From positions 1,457,001 through 1,521,000 of the forward strand of contig NZ_CP062788.1 in NCBI RefSeq assembly GCF_025136295.1: a stretch of DNA of 64,000 nucleotides. The letters are read 5' to 3'. Every line of letters starts with the position of its first letter. Within the stretch, counting starts at the first letter, position 1. Shown here piece after piece: positions 1 to 8,198 of the stretch. A program made the position numbers and the translations under genes. The notes beneath the pieces were generated by a model. The model was not told where the DNA came from and did not search any database. It worked only from the letters and a program-made list of their open reading frames with translations. The DNA is from Aestuariispira ectoiniformans. GTDB lineage: Bacteria; Pseudomonadota; Alphaproteobacteria; UBA8366; Aestuariispiraceae.

Positions 1-715
1 CGATCACTTCGTAATCAATCACCAAGCCAACACTCGCGCCGTCTGGTGTGCCGGTGCCGGACTGGAGGTAGTCCTGCGCCGGGCCGCCGAAAATGATGCT
101 GCCTTCCGGCTCTACCCCGATGACCGTGATGGCCGGATTGGCCTGTTTCAATGCGCGCGATGTGCCGCACAGAGAACCGCCGGTTCCGATCGCGGCAAAA
201 AAATGTGTGATGTTCGGGCCGATCTGATTGAGAAGTTCCCCCGCCAGGGCGGTATAACCGTCCGCATTGGCTGGATTGTCGTGCTGTGCGGTACAGTAGG
301 TATTGTCGTCTTCGGCTGCCAGGCGATGCGCAATTTCGTCCCTTTCGGCCGTTGCAAGACGGCCCTCGGCAGCCCCGATCAATCTGACTTCACCGCCGAG
401 CGCGCGTACAGCGCTGACCTTATCCGCAGCGGCGTGACCATCCATGATGGCGGTGAATTTATAGTTTCGCTCGGTGCATAGCATGGACAGAGCCGTTGCC
501 GTATTGCCAGATGAGGATTCGACAATATGCAACTGGTCTGGATCGCCTGCCTGCTGTTCTACCCTGTTCAGCATGCTCAAAGCCATGCGGTCTTTCATTG
601 ATCCGCAGGGATTGAAGATTTCCAGTTTAATGAACAGTTCGACTTTGTTGCCTTGAAAGGGGATGCGGAGGATCGGGGTGTTGCCGATCAATTCGCTCAG
701 GGATGATACGATCAT
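1..715 (-). CDS. Cysteine synthase-like PLP enzyme (SbnA-type candidate), 3' end outside window
   Basis: A fold-type II PLP enzyme of the cysteine synthase/cystathionine beta-synthase family, with 238 residues visible. The N-terminus has the family's LSELIGNTP stretch. The Schiff-base lysine is Lys41 in NPCGSMKDR. The substrate loop ESSSGNTAT lies at 66-73, and the phosphate-binding GTGGS at 177-181. The start ATG (713-715) overlaps the TGA of the upstream decarboxylase gene as ATGA, so the two are translationally coupled. Known relatives make cysteine from O-acetylserine or O-phosphoserine, or, like SbnA, use O-phosphoserine in 2,3-diaminopropionate synthesis. The serine-kinase-like gene two places upstream makes an O-phosphoserine user more likely (inference). 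An ordinary biosynthetic CysK/CysM is less likely in this gene neighbourhood but is not excluded. Confidence 0.85.
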   Translation of the reverse strand, partial: MIVSSLSELIGNTPILRIPFQGNKVELFIKLEIFNPCGSMKDRMALSMLNRVEQQAGDPDQLHIVESSSGNTATALSMLCTERNYKFTAIMDGHAAADKVSAVRALGGEVRLIGAAEGRLATAERDEIAHRLAAEDDNTYCTAQHDNPANADGYTALAGELLNQIGPNITHFFAAIGTGGSLCGTSRALKQANPAITVIGVEPEGSIIFGGPAQDYLQSGTGTPDGASVGLVIDYEVI

Positions 716-2052
716 AATCCAGTGAAACTCCCGATATTGACCTCAGAATCAAGCTGGCATGCAGGGGTGCTCCCGGCAAAGAATATGGATGCTTTCCGAG
801 GTAGGGGAATCCGGTGGAACGGACTTTCGTTCGAATCCATCTGATAACCCGCCGTGTTGTGGAAATAGAACAGGTCGCCAGGCTGGGGTTGGCTCCCGAA
901 CTGTTCAAGCCGCCAACGGATGATATCCCGTTCCAGGCAGGAGCGCCCGACCAGAACGTAATGTTGGTTATTGGGTTCGCTGGTCCGCCCGGAGAGCAGC
1001 ACAGGCTTTGGAACAAAATCGGAATTGAACCAGGTCTCGGACAACGAGAAACTCATGCCTTCCAGAATGGCGGCATTCGCTCCGCTTGATGTTGGTTTGG
1101 TGCCGGTCACGGAAAAAAGAGTGCCGCCACATTGATCAAGCAAGGCGCGACCCGGTTCCAGTAAAAGCCGGATATCATTTTGCAAAAGGGTCTCGCGGCT
1201 TTCCGGATCGGACAGGATGCCGTCGAGAATGGAGGCAGCCTGATGTTCCGCGCAGGTCTTGCCTGCATAGGGGTAGGTGTCTTCGATGGACTTGTTATGC
1301 CAGTAATTCTCCGGTTCGAAGGTTTGGCTATCCATCGGCTCGTCCAGGTAGCGCATCAGATAACCGCCGCCAATGCTGAGACTTTTTACGGCGATCCCAT
1401 GCGCCCGCATTTCCCGGATAAGGCCAAGTGCTTCTCTAGCCACACGAATTCGCGCGTTACTGTCATATCTGGACAGATGGAACGAAAGCCCCTCAATATC
1501 GCTTCCTGCCGCCTTGAGATCACGGGCGGCGGAAAGCAGGTCACCTGCGCCGAAGCCAAATCGCGACTCTGCCTGTTCCGCCGGGCGCAGCCGCAGCACC
1601 GGTCTGCCTTTGCGGCTCAGCATCTTCTGCAGGTCGAGAAAGCGTTTCAATTCACAAGTGCTGTCAAGGTTCACACCGACGCCATGGACAATGCACATGG
1701 CCAGGTCATGGCTGGGCTTGTCCGGTCCGGTAAAGGAAATGCGGTCCCCGCAGGCGTAGGCCTCCAGCGCCGCGGTCAATTCCTGCGCGCTGGAGACGTC
1801 CAATCCCAGGCCGGCAAGGGTAAAGGCCTTTGCCAAGGCGTCGCTTTTGCAGGCCTTCATGCTGAACCGGATATCCGTGTTCGGGTAAACGGCTGTTACT
1901 GTGTCCCGCCAGCGCCGGGCGTTCTCCACACCGATTTCCGGAAATGTCAGGTTGAGTGGCGAGCCAAAGCAATCCACCCATTGCCTCATTTGTGACCGGT
2001 CGGCCAGCAGGTCCCTGATCCTGTCGTCAATGATCGGGTTGTTGTCAGGCAT
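712..2052 (-). CDS. PLP-dependent decarboxylase of the ornithine/diaminopimelate decarboxylase family (SbnH/BtrK-like)
   Basis: A 446-residue fold-III (alanine racemase-like) decarboxylase. The PLP lysine is Lys66 in FSMKA. SIGGGY and the phosphate-binding EPGRALLD follow, and the second-subunit catalytic cysteine is Cys372 in GRSCLERD (GxxCxxxD pattern). The frame is open for another 31 codons upstream, but ATG 2052 has a GGGGAA ribosome site about 8 bases before it and is preferred. The last bases overlap the cysteine-synthase-like start. Family members decarboxylate free amino acids (LysA, SpeC), siderophore intermediates (SbnH), or aminoacyl groups on a carrier protein (BtrK). With a carrier protein and ATP-grasp ligase encoded alongside, either the SbnH or the BtrK role is possible. 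The substrate cannot be told from sequence. Confidence 0.85.
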   Translation of the reverse strand: MPDNNPIIDDRIRDLLADRSQMRQWVDCFGSPLNLTFPEIGVENARRWRDTVTAVYPNTDIRFSMKACKSDALAKAFTLAGLGLDVSSAQELTAALEAYACGDRISFTGPDKPSHDLAMCIVHGVGVNLDSTCELKRFLDLQKMLSRKGRPVLRLRPAEQAESRFGFGAGDLLSAARDLKAAGSDIEGLSFHLSRYDSNARIRVAREALGLIREMRAHGIAVKSLSIGGGYLMRYLDEPMDSQTFEPENYWHNKSIEDTYPYAGKTCAEHQAASILDGILSDPESRETLLQNDIRLLLEPGRALLDQCGGTLFSVTGTKPTSSGANAAILEGMSFSLSETWFNSDFVPKPVLLSGRTSEPNNQHYVLVGRSCLERDIIRWRLEQFGSQPQPGDLFYFHNTAGYQMDSNESPFHRIPLPRKASIFFAGSTPACQLDSEVNIGSFTGL

Positions 2053-2193
2053 TGTAATATTCCCCGTTTCCCATGACGGCAACGATCTGCGGCTTGATCC
2101 TGTGAAGGACTTTCTTTCCGCCAACTGGATGCTGGTTTCCGTCAATCGCCAATGTTTTGGTGGTGAGAGGCGCTCCCTGTGCGCCGGACCAGT

Positions 2194-2646
2194 TCACGCC
2201 AAGGCATCAAGAGAGACCGGTGGGCAGGAGAAATCACCGCTCAAGACATGCTTTGTTGTCTTGTATTCGAGCAGTTCCCCGCTCAGCGCTGCGGCGATAA
2301 CCACTTCGGGGTGTATTTCGCTACCGCCGTCCCATCGTGACAGGGTGAGATTCTTATGGTCATACGACAGAAGAAGGCAGGGAACATGTCGCAGCCCCAG
2401 ATTTTGCGCCACCCACAGCCGGTGATGGCCGTCCATCACCACCATGTGCTTTTTCTCGACCAAAATCGGTTTTGTCCAAACCCCTTCGGACTTGATCTTG
2501 TCCAATAGGGATTTTGCGCGACCAATATTTATCTTTTCCGATATTAGTATTTCCTTAATAGAGCAATTTACTAATTTAATATTATCAATTTTGTCAGAAC
2601 TATTTGAAGAATTGGCATTATTCTTTCTGGATACAACTGTTTGCAT
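2194..2646 (-). CDS. ParB-fold protein of the SbnI/SerK free-serine-kinase type
   Basis: A 150-residue protein whose middle carries the ParB/sulfiredoxin-fold signature ILVEKKHMVVMDGHHRLWVA (residues 61-80), with Asp72, His74, His75 and Arg76. A C-terminal GELLEYKTTKH stretch follows, similar in type to that of serine-kinase members. DGHHR marks the branch containing SbnI and archaeal SerK, which phosphorylate free L-serine to O-phosphoserine; partitioning ParB proteins have a different motif and context. It is shorter than those two (about 240-255 residues), so the kinase assignment is inference. The first 40 residues are encoded by AT-rich DNA unlike the neighbours. It leads the minus-strand operon; AAGGGGAA precedes the ATG. 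The product could feed the cysteine-synthase-like enzyme. Confidence 0.65.
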   Translation of the reverse strand: MQTVVSRKNNANSSNSSDKIDNIKLVNCSIKEILISEKINIGRAKSLLDKIKSEGVWTKPILVEKKHMVVMDGHHRLWVAQNLGLRHVPCLLLSYDHKNLTLSRWDGGSEIHPEVVIAAALSGELLEYKTTKHVLSGDFSCPPVSLDALA

Positions 2647-2875
2647 CAGGAAGTTCCCCTTTTACCCCTGTTCATCAGCTTTTAATGCTGCGATTTAAAA
2701 AATGGATATGCACTTAAGGTAGATATGTCAATGTCAATATCTATTATGTGTTCATTAAATTAAACTTTAAGATTTTTATGTGTTGACAATTACAATTAGA
2801 AATTGTGATGGTTTGAGTGAAAAAAGTAAATTCTAAATAGTTTTAGAGTGAACAACACTAAAGACGGGGTGAGTT
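2647..2875. promoter_or_regulatory. AT-rich divergent control region of the biosynthetic locus, with two inverted repeats
   Basis: This gap separates the two divergent operons and is clearly richer in A+T than its surroundings. It contains TAGATAT-N10-ATATCTA (2720-2743), whose spacer carries tandem TTGACA hexamers read on the minus strand. It also contains ACAATT-AGA-AATTGT (2792-2806), next to a plus-strand TTGACA at 2783-2788 and an extra ACAATT at 2786-2791. The positions fit a shared promoter and operator zone. No good -10 element could be fixed, and no regulator gene of the cluster lies in the window, so the binding protein is unknown. Confidence 0.45.
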
Positions 2876-3241
2876 ATGTATTTGGAACCGATTAGGGAAA
2901 TAGCTGCAAGTGTACTCTATCTTGATGACCCATCGGAACTGGGTGAGGGGCAGCCTTTAGCGGAGCACGGCTTTAGCTCTATTGACTATATTGACCTGTG
3001 TTTTGAGATGAAGGGGCAGATTTCGGACAAAATTACGCCGGAAAATCTTTGGCCTTTCAACGCGATGGCAACGCAACAAGAGTATTTTGACGGCGAAAAC
3101 TGGACGGAAGCGGGGTGGAATAAGGTCAGCGGTTTGCTTGGGTTGGACGAGCGGCAGGAGCGGCTGTCCCCGGCAGAACTGGTTGTGTTCTTCACGCCGA
3201 AGACTCTTTCCAGGCGCATCGAACAGATCCTCAGCGACTGA
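2876..3241 (+). CDS. Acyl carrier protein with an internal insertion
   Basis: A 121-residue carrier protein and first gene of the plus-strand operon. The phosphopantetheine site is GFSSIDYIDL, with Ser35 as the expected attachment serine (canonical GxDSLD). Helix II (IDLCFEMKGQI) follows normally, but about 45 residues rich in Trp and Asn/Gln (roughly 50-95) come before the usual last helix, FTPKTLSRRIEQIL. Typical ACPs have about 80 residues. A GGGGTGA ribosome site precedes the ATG. The ketosynthase pair directly downstream implies that it carries the growing acyl chain. It could also carry an amino acid if the ATP-grasp ligase works on it; that is inference. Confidence 0.75.
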   Translation: MYLEPIREIAASVLYLDDPSELGEGQPLAEHGFSSIDYIDLCFEMKGQISDKITPENLWPFNAMATQQEYFDGENWTEAGWNKVSGLLGLDERQERLSPAELVVFFTPKTLSRRIEQILSD

Positions 3242-3246
3242 CAATC

Positions 3247-4401
3247 ATGGAAGACATTGCTGTCACAGGCGCCGGGCTGTTGCTCGGCGGCCTGAGGACG
3301 TCGCATGTGCGTGCGCATATCGCGGCGAACCAGGAAAAAACGGAAAAATCAGCGATCAGCGAGGAGTTTCTCCACAGCTATCAGAAAGAAGTCGCACGGA
3401 AGATTGCGCGCGAGGACCGCTCCATCCTGACGAATGCGGCCGCCCAATGCCTGATAACCGCGATGGATGCCTTTGACATGGCCGAGGCCGCAACGTCGAT
3501 TGCACCGGATGTCAGAGAGGCGTTTGGCGTTTTTACAAGCGCAGAGCGCGACAGGGAATTTCCAGTGGATCTCTGGCGCTTGGTTCATCATCAGGAATGG
3601 GATGAGCCGCCCACAGTCGAAACTGTCATCGCCAGATACGGTGAATTGAGGGAGCGTATTCATCCTCTGGGGTTATTCAAAAAGCTCCCGACGAACCCGC
3701 TGTACCATCTCTCCAAGTATTTTCAATGCCGTGGTGGCGGCTATCCCGTTCAGCGGATGTCGCTGGGCGGGCTTTGCATATTGGAGGAGGCAAGCGCCAA
3801 AATCGGAAATCGCTCAATGGCCGGCGCCATATTGAGCGCTTACGGCAATATGGCGAGCCTCGATAATACTCTGGCTTTTGAGAAAATGGGCCTGATCCGT
3901 AACAAAGGCAGTCAGGACGGCATTGTACCTGCTGCGGGGTCAGCATCTGTTGTCCTGGAGCCGGTGGATCAGATCGAGGCACGCGGTGGGACCTGCCTGG
4001 CAAAGATTCAACGTGTCCGTACCAGCTATAATGGTCTGATGCATGCGGGAGAACGGGAATGGCTGCGTTTCTATGACAGCCATTTCTCCGATGTTGCAGG
4101 GACGGAACCCGTGGTCATCCTCTATGACAACGGGAATTTGGCTGCCGGAGAACAGGAACGTTCAGCCATCGAGCGGTTTTTCGGTCGAACCACGCAGGTC
4201 AGCTACAAAAAATTGACGGGATATACCGGCCAGGCCAACAACCTGATTGATCTGGTTTTTACGCTTGCCGATCCGGCTGTGCCTGCCGGACGGCCAATTC
4301 TGATGAACGGCATAGGCTCTTCCGCAGGTATGGGGGCGATGATGTTTGAAAAATGTATCAGTTCACTCCCGGTACCCTCCACTGGGGAGGCAGAAGAATG
4401 A
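3247..4401 (+). CDS. Degenerate beta-ketoacyl synthase (chain-length-factor-like)
   Basis: A 384-residue thiolase-fold protein alignable along its length with the ketosynthase encoded next door. All three catalytic positions are changed. The nucleophile cysteine is Ser172 (QRMSLGGL). The HGT histidine is replaced in the DNGNLAAGEQE segment. The second histidine is replaced by Tyr in KKLTGYTG. This matches partner subunits such as chain-length factors, which dimerise with an active ketosynthase and shape the tunnel. It starts 5 bases after the carrier protein and ends in an ATGA overlap with the active ketosynthase gene, as expected for a KS heterodimer. Direct condensation activity is unlikely. 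Confidence 0.8.
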   Translation: MEDIAVTGAGLLLGGLRTSHVRAHIAANQEKTEKSAISEEFLHSYQKEVARKIAREDRSILTNAAAQCLITAMDAFDMAEAATSIAPDVREAFGVFTSAERDREFPVDLWRLVHHQEWDEPPTVETVIARYGELRERIHPLGLFKKLPTNPLYHLSKYFQCRGGGYPVQRMSLGGLCILEEASAKIGNRSMAGAILSAYGNMASLDNTLAFEKMGLIRNKGSQDGIVPAAGSASVVLEPVDQIEARGGTCLAKIQRVRTSYNGLMHAGEREWLRFYDSHFSDVAGTEPVVILYDNGNLAAGEQERSAIERFFGRTTQVSYKKLTGYTGQANNLIDLVFTLADPAVPAGRPILMNGIGSSAGMGAMMFEKCISSLPVPSTGEAEE

Positions 4402-5666
4402 CCAACGGAAATGACATTGTCATCAGCGCCTTTGGTGCCGTTACGCCACTTGGTTCCAGCTACGAGGAAATCAAGGAAGCCCTGGCGCAGGGCAAATCGG
4501 GCGTCAGGGAAATCAAAAAATACGATACCGGCTCTTTCAAAAGCAAATATGCCGGGGTTCCGGAAATCGGCAATGAACGCATTCACTGGCCGCATAAAGG
4601 GGCACCGGTCATTGGCGACATCATCTACACAAGAACTGCCCTGAAAGGGTTGATGGGGCATGACGGCTATGCGCTTGATCAATACCCGGACAGCCGCGTC
4701 GGCTGTTATCTGGGGGTAGACGAGCCGGTGGCCGATACTGTTCAGATCGTGAAATGCATGCTGGACAGCAAGCCTGACGAGATGAGTGAGGAACATAGGG
4801 CTGCTGTCATTGCCCGTTATTTCCGGGTCAGTGATTTCCTTAACTTCAGCCCGACGTCGGCAATGAAGCAGGTACAGGAAGCGATTGGCTTTGCCGGCCC
4901 CGCCTTCAGTCATATCGGTCTTTGTTCTGCGTCACTGCAGGCAATCGGAAGCGGACTGCAGGCAATCAGGGATGATCGTGCGGATGCTGTCGTTGTCGGC
5001 GGCGTTTCCGCCAAAATATCACCCGAGCACTATATTGGACTTGAAGCTGCCGATGTAATCGCAACCGACGCCAGTGTGCCGCCGGAGGAAAGGTCCCGCC
5101 CCTTTGATCAATGGCGTTCGGGATATGTTCCGGCGGAAGGGGCCGTGCTGTTTACGCTGGAGCGGCGGGGTGCTGTTGAAAAAAGAGGGGCGAAGCCGCT
5201 TCTGGAAATTCTGGGATACGGCACGAGCCTGAATGCCTCGCATATCGTGAAGCCGCACGAAACATCGCTTGAAATGATTCTTTCAATGAAACGCGCGATC
5301 CAGGATTCTGGCCTGGCGGCCGATGATATCAATCTCGTGAATGCACATGGTACCTCCACGCAGTTGAACGATTTCCATGAATCCAAAGCCGTAAATGAGG
5401 TCTTCGGGCGACGCGTTCCCGTTACGGCGAACAAATCCATGCATGGGCATATGATCGCGGCGGCCGGGGCCATGGAAACCCTGAACACGCTGATTTCATC
5501 GCAGGAAGGCTTCGTGCCGGGAACGATCAACCTCCGTCAGCAGGACCCATCCTGTGATGTCGACGTTGTCAGCGAAACCCGCGAGATGCGTGATCAGGTC
5601 ATCCTGAAGAATTCCTTTGGCATGGGGGGGCTGGCCGCGACAGCCATCCTCCGGTCCTGTCATTGA
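4398..5666 (+). CDS. Beta-ketoacyl-ACP synthase (FabF-like / KS-alpha)
   Basis: A 422-residue condensing enzyme with a complete Cys-His-His triad: Cys176 in GLCSAS, His317 in NAHGTST and His351 in MHGHM. The ATG at 4398 has GGGGAGG a few bases upstream and overlaps the stop of the degenerate partner, so the longer frame opening at 4353 was not used. The enzyme performs decarboxylative Claisen condensation on the carrier protein. The arrangement ACP, inactive KS, active KS, then FabG-like and FabZ-like genes recalls type II systems for reduced polyenes (aryl polyene or ishigamide type), though the rest of the gene set differs from those clusters. Confidence 0.9.
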   Translation: MTNGNDIVISAFGAVTPLGSSYEEIKEALAQGKSGVREIKKYDTGSFKSKYAGVPEIGNERIHWPHKGAPVIGDIIYTRTALKGLMGHDGYALDQYPDSRVGCYLGVDEPVADTVQIVKCMLDSKPDEMSEEHRAAVIARYFRVSDFLNFSPTSAMKQVQEAIGFAGPAFSHIGLCSASLQAIGSGLQAIRDDRADAVVVGGVSAKISPEHYIGLEAADVIATDASVPPEERSRPFDQWRSGYVPAEGAVLFTLERRGAVEKRGAKPLLEILGYGTSLNASHIVKPHETSLEMILSMKRAIQDSGLAADDINLVNAHGTSTQLNDFHESKAVNEVFGRRVPVTANKSMHGHMIAAAGAMETLNTLISSQEGFVPGTINLRQQDPSCDVDVVSETREMRDQVILKNSFGMGGLAATAILRSCH

Positions 5667-5697
5667 GATAAACACCTGAACCACAGGGAGAGAGCCC

Positions 5698-6954
5698 TTG
5701 GAAATGAAAAGTCATTCAAGGTTCGATGTTGAGAGATTCAACCACATGGTTGCGGATTATCACGAAGACGATCCGCAGTGCACCTTGATGCAGGTCTCCA
5801 GCTATGAGGACTTTTGCCGGAAATATCCCTTGTCTGCGCGGGAAGACCTGCGCGAGGTCAGTGAAACACTGCTTAATAACGGAAAGCTGGCCGGATGTTA
5901 CGTGGTTTCAACATCGGGAACCACGTCGGCCCCGTTAATGATGGCCAACCGGATCTGGAAGAAATCCACGGAAGATTGCTATCCAATACAGTTTTTTCAG
6001 TATCTGGTTGAGAATGTTTTCACGCCTGACGATGTCGTCGCCAACTTGTTCTTTCCCGGCGGGTTTGGCCTTCTCTATGAAGGTGCTTGCCGGTTCCTGG
6101 AGCCGATCGGCGGGACTGTTCTCCCGATCGGACGTCTGGACTCTTTCGAACATGACCACGCCCATTTCGATGTTTTCCGGCGTCTTGGCCTGAACGCGTT
6201 GATCGGCACGCCTGCCAGTATTGCTGAATTCGCGCAGGCTTCTCAGGAGGCCGGTGTTGAGCTGGATGTCAGGAAACTGGTTTTTTCGGGTGAAAGCTTC
6301 TATCCCGCCAAACGGAAATGGATCCGGGATATCTGGCCGAATGTGGAATTCTACAGCCTGTATGGCGCCACGGAATGCGGGCTTGTCGCCGTCGGAACAC
6401 CGAAAGATAGAGACGAACAGCATTTCATATTCGAAGACTGGTTTATGCTGGAAGAGGCGGCTGATGGCGGCCTTTACGTGACCGATCTGAAAGGCCCTTT
6501 GATCCCGATCATCCGATACCGCATCGGTGATAGCGGCAGCCTTGTCAAATTGGATGATGGCTCAACCCAATTGCGGCTGAAGGGCCGAAGCGACGCTTCC
6601 TTCAATTGCGGCGGTGCCCTGATCAAACATGAAACCGTTGTGGAAAAAGTCCGGGGTGTTTCCGGACTGGAAGACGTGAGCGTAAATGACGTCCAAGTCA
6701 TTCTGACCAATGGAGCGAAAGGCGAGGATATCCTCAAGGTTGTCGTCAATCATCAGGCGGCCGATGGCGAGGACCTTTTGCGGAAGCTCTGGGACAAGGT
6801 CCATTCGATCAAGGAGATTGCCGAGGATGTCGGCAGGGGGGCTGTGGAGCTTCTGACTGCCGGACCGCCGGACCTTGTTGTCACCCGGCGCACCAAGACC
6901 CCGATGGTGATTGACTACCGACATGAAGATGCATCGCAGGGGGAGGCAGGTTAA
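5698..6954 (+). CDS. PaaK-like adenylate-forming enzyme, first of a tandem pair
   Basis: A 418-residue member of the phenylacetate-CoA ligase/coenzyme F390 synthetase branch of ANL enzymes. It has the ATP-binding loop STSGTTSAP near residue 69, the adenine-site YGATECG, and RYRIGDSG before the C-terminal lobe. Compared with PaaK the extreme N-terminus is short. The TTG at 5698 follows a GGGAGAGAG ribosome site; the ATG at 5704 is an alternative. It overlaps the next gene, an obvious homologue, by one base. Family enzymes activate carboxylates as acyl-adenylates and load CoA or a carrier. A starter acid or an amino acid are both reasonable substrates here; the sequence does not decide. Confidence 0.8.
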   Translation: MEMKSHSRFDVERFNHMVADYHEDDPQCTLMQVSSYEDFCRKYPLSAREDLREVSETLLNNGKLAGCYVVSTSGTTSAPLMMANRIWKKSTEDCYPIQFFQYLVENVFTPDDVVANLFFPGGFGLLYEGACRFLEPIGGTVLPIGRLDSFEHDHAHFDVFRRLGLNALIGTPASIAEFAQASQEAGVELDVRKLVFSGESFYPAKRKWIRDIWPNVEFYSLYGATECGLVAVGTPKDRDEQHFIFEDWFMLEEAADGGLYVTDLKGPLIPIIRYRIGDSGSLVKLDDGSTQLRLKGRSDASFNCGGALIKHETVVEKVRGVSGLEDVSVNDVQVILTNGAKGEDILKVVVNHQAADGEDLLRKLWDKVHSIKEIAEDVGRGAVELLTAGPPDLVVTRRTKTPMVIDYRHEDASQGEAG

Positions 6955-8198
6955 TGGGACATACAGCTTTCCGGCGTGCGCCGTTCAACCGGATGATCCA
7001 GGCTTATAATGAGACGGGGAATTTACCCCCACTGCCGGAGGTAAGCTCCCTCGAAGACTTCCGGGAAAAATACCCTGCCAGCGGTAAAAATGATCTACGC
7101 CGCACCAGCAAGCGCTTCATTGCAGAAGGTCGGCTGAAGGGCAGCTATATCATCTCCACCTCCGGCACGACGTCCGAGCCGTTGGTCCTGGGGCATAAGC
7201 TGTGGGAAGATACATCCGAAGGCACCTATCCCCATCAGTTCGTAGTCCAGTTGATGACCCATGTCTTCGCCGAGGACGATGTGGTGATAAACCTGTTTAC
7301 CCCTGGTGGGTTAGGGTTTCTGTATGAGGGGGCCTGCCGCTTTCTGGAACCGATCGGTGTAACCATTCTGCCTGTGGGGCTTCTTGACTCCCTGAGTGGC
7401 AACCCGGACGTCCTGACCATTTTCCGCGATTTGGGACTGAATACCGTCATGGGCGCGCCCTCGAGCGTTGTTCAGTTCGCAAAGGAAGCGGAGCGCAGAC
7501 AGATTCCGCTGGATATCCAAAAGATCGTCTACACGGGTGAGGAATTCTTTCCCGGTAAAAAAGAGATTGTTTCGCGAATTTGGCCCAATGCCTCTTATTA
7601 CAGTTTGTTCGGGGCGGTAGAATACGGATTTGCCGCGATCAATTCGCCGGAAATGCCCGAAGGTCTTCATGAGATTTTGGAGGACTGGTATTTCGTCGAG
7701 ACGGATGAGGATGACAATATCCTGGTGACGGACTTAACGGCCCCGCTCCTTCCGGTGATACGCTACCGTATCGGGGACAAGGGGGCTGTCAGGGAAATGC
7801 CCGGCACGGAAAACAGGCACGGCCTCATCCTTGAAGGACGTAGCGACAGCAGTTTCAATATTACCGGAAATGCGGTCAGCCATAAGCGGGTCTGCGATGC
7901 CGTAGGCGCGGTTACAAAGATCACAGACAGTCTCCAGATCATTCTCGAAACGGATGATGACGGACGCGATCTGCTAACTGTAGCGTTTGCCGGGTCGGTC
8001 CATGATGACCCTACCTTGATGGAGCGGGTCCGCGCCGCCGTGGCGACCATTCCTGAAATCGCGGAAGGCATTGACCGCGGGACATTGATTACCGCTGTTG
8101 CCGGAGGGGAAAGTCAGAAAAAGAATTGGCGCAACAAAACCGGCAACATCATTGATCTGCGGGGGCGTCAGCCTGCAGCCGATGGGGAGGCTGATTGA
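6954..8198 (+). CDS. PaaK-like adenylate-forming enzyme, second of a tandem pair
   Basis: A 414-residue paralogue of the preceding protein, sharing long blocks (for example YEGACRFLEPIG in both). It has STSGTTSEP, FGAVEYG in place of YGATECG, and IRYRIGDKG. The Thr-to-Val change in the adenine-site motif may alter activity, but the following Glu is kept. Translation starts in a TAATG overlap, and the stop codon shares one base with the next ATG. Two diverged copies may activate different acids or form a heteromer. Neither carries a fused carrier domain, so transfer to the separate ACP or to CoA is expected. Confidence 0.8.
   Translation: MGHTAFRRAPFNRMIQAYNETGNLPPLPEVSSLEDFREKYPASGKNDLRRTSKRFIAEGRLKGSYIISTSGTTSEPLVLGHKLWEDTSEGTYPHQFVVQLMTHVFAEDDVVINLFTPGGLGFLYEGACRFLEPIGVTILPVGLLDSLSGNPDVLTIFRDLGLNTVMGAPSSVVQFAKEAERRQIPLDIQKIVYTGEEFFPGKKEIVSRIWPNASYYSLFGAVEYGFAAINSPEMPEGLHEILEDWYFVETDEDDNILVTDLTAPLLPVIRYRIGDKGAVREMPGTENRHGLILEGRSDSSFNITGNAVSHKRVCDAVGAVTKITDSLQIILETDDDGRDLLTVAFAGSVHDDPTLMERVRAAVATIPEIAEGIDRGTLITAVAGGESQKKNWRNKTGNIIDLRGRQPAADGEAD

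Noticed and set aside
1180-1995. Long plus-strand open frames over the decarboxylase gene
   Set aside because: No family match; they are antisense to a gene with clear catalytic motifs.
2194-2646. ParB-like gene read as a chromosome or plasmid partition protein
   Set aside because: It has the DGHHR motif of the serine-kinase branch, lacks a DNA-binding HTH domain at this length, has no parA beside it, and is in a biosynthetic operon.
4353-4397. Upstream start for the active ketosynthase
   Set aside because: It lies inside the partner KS gene; ATG 4398 has a strong ribosome site and ATGA overlap.
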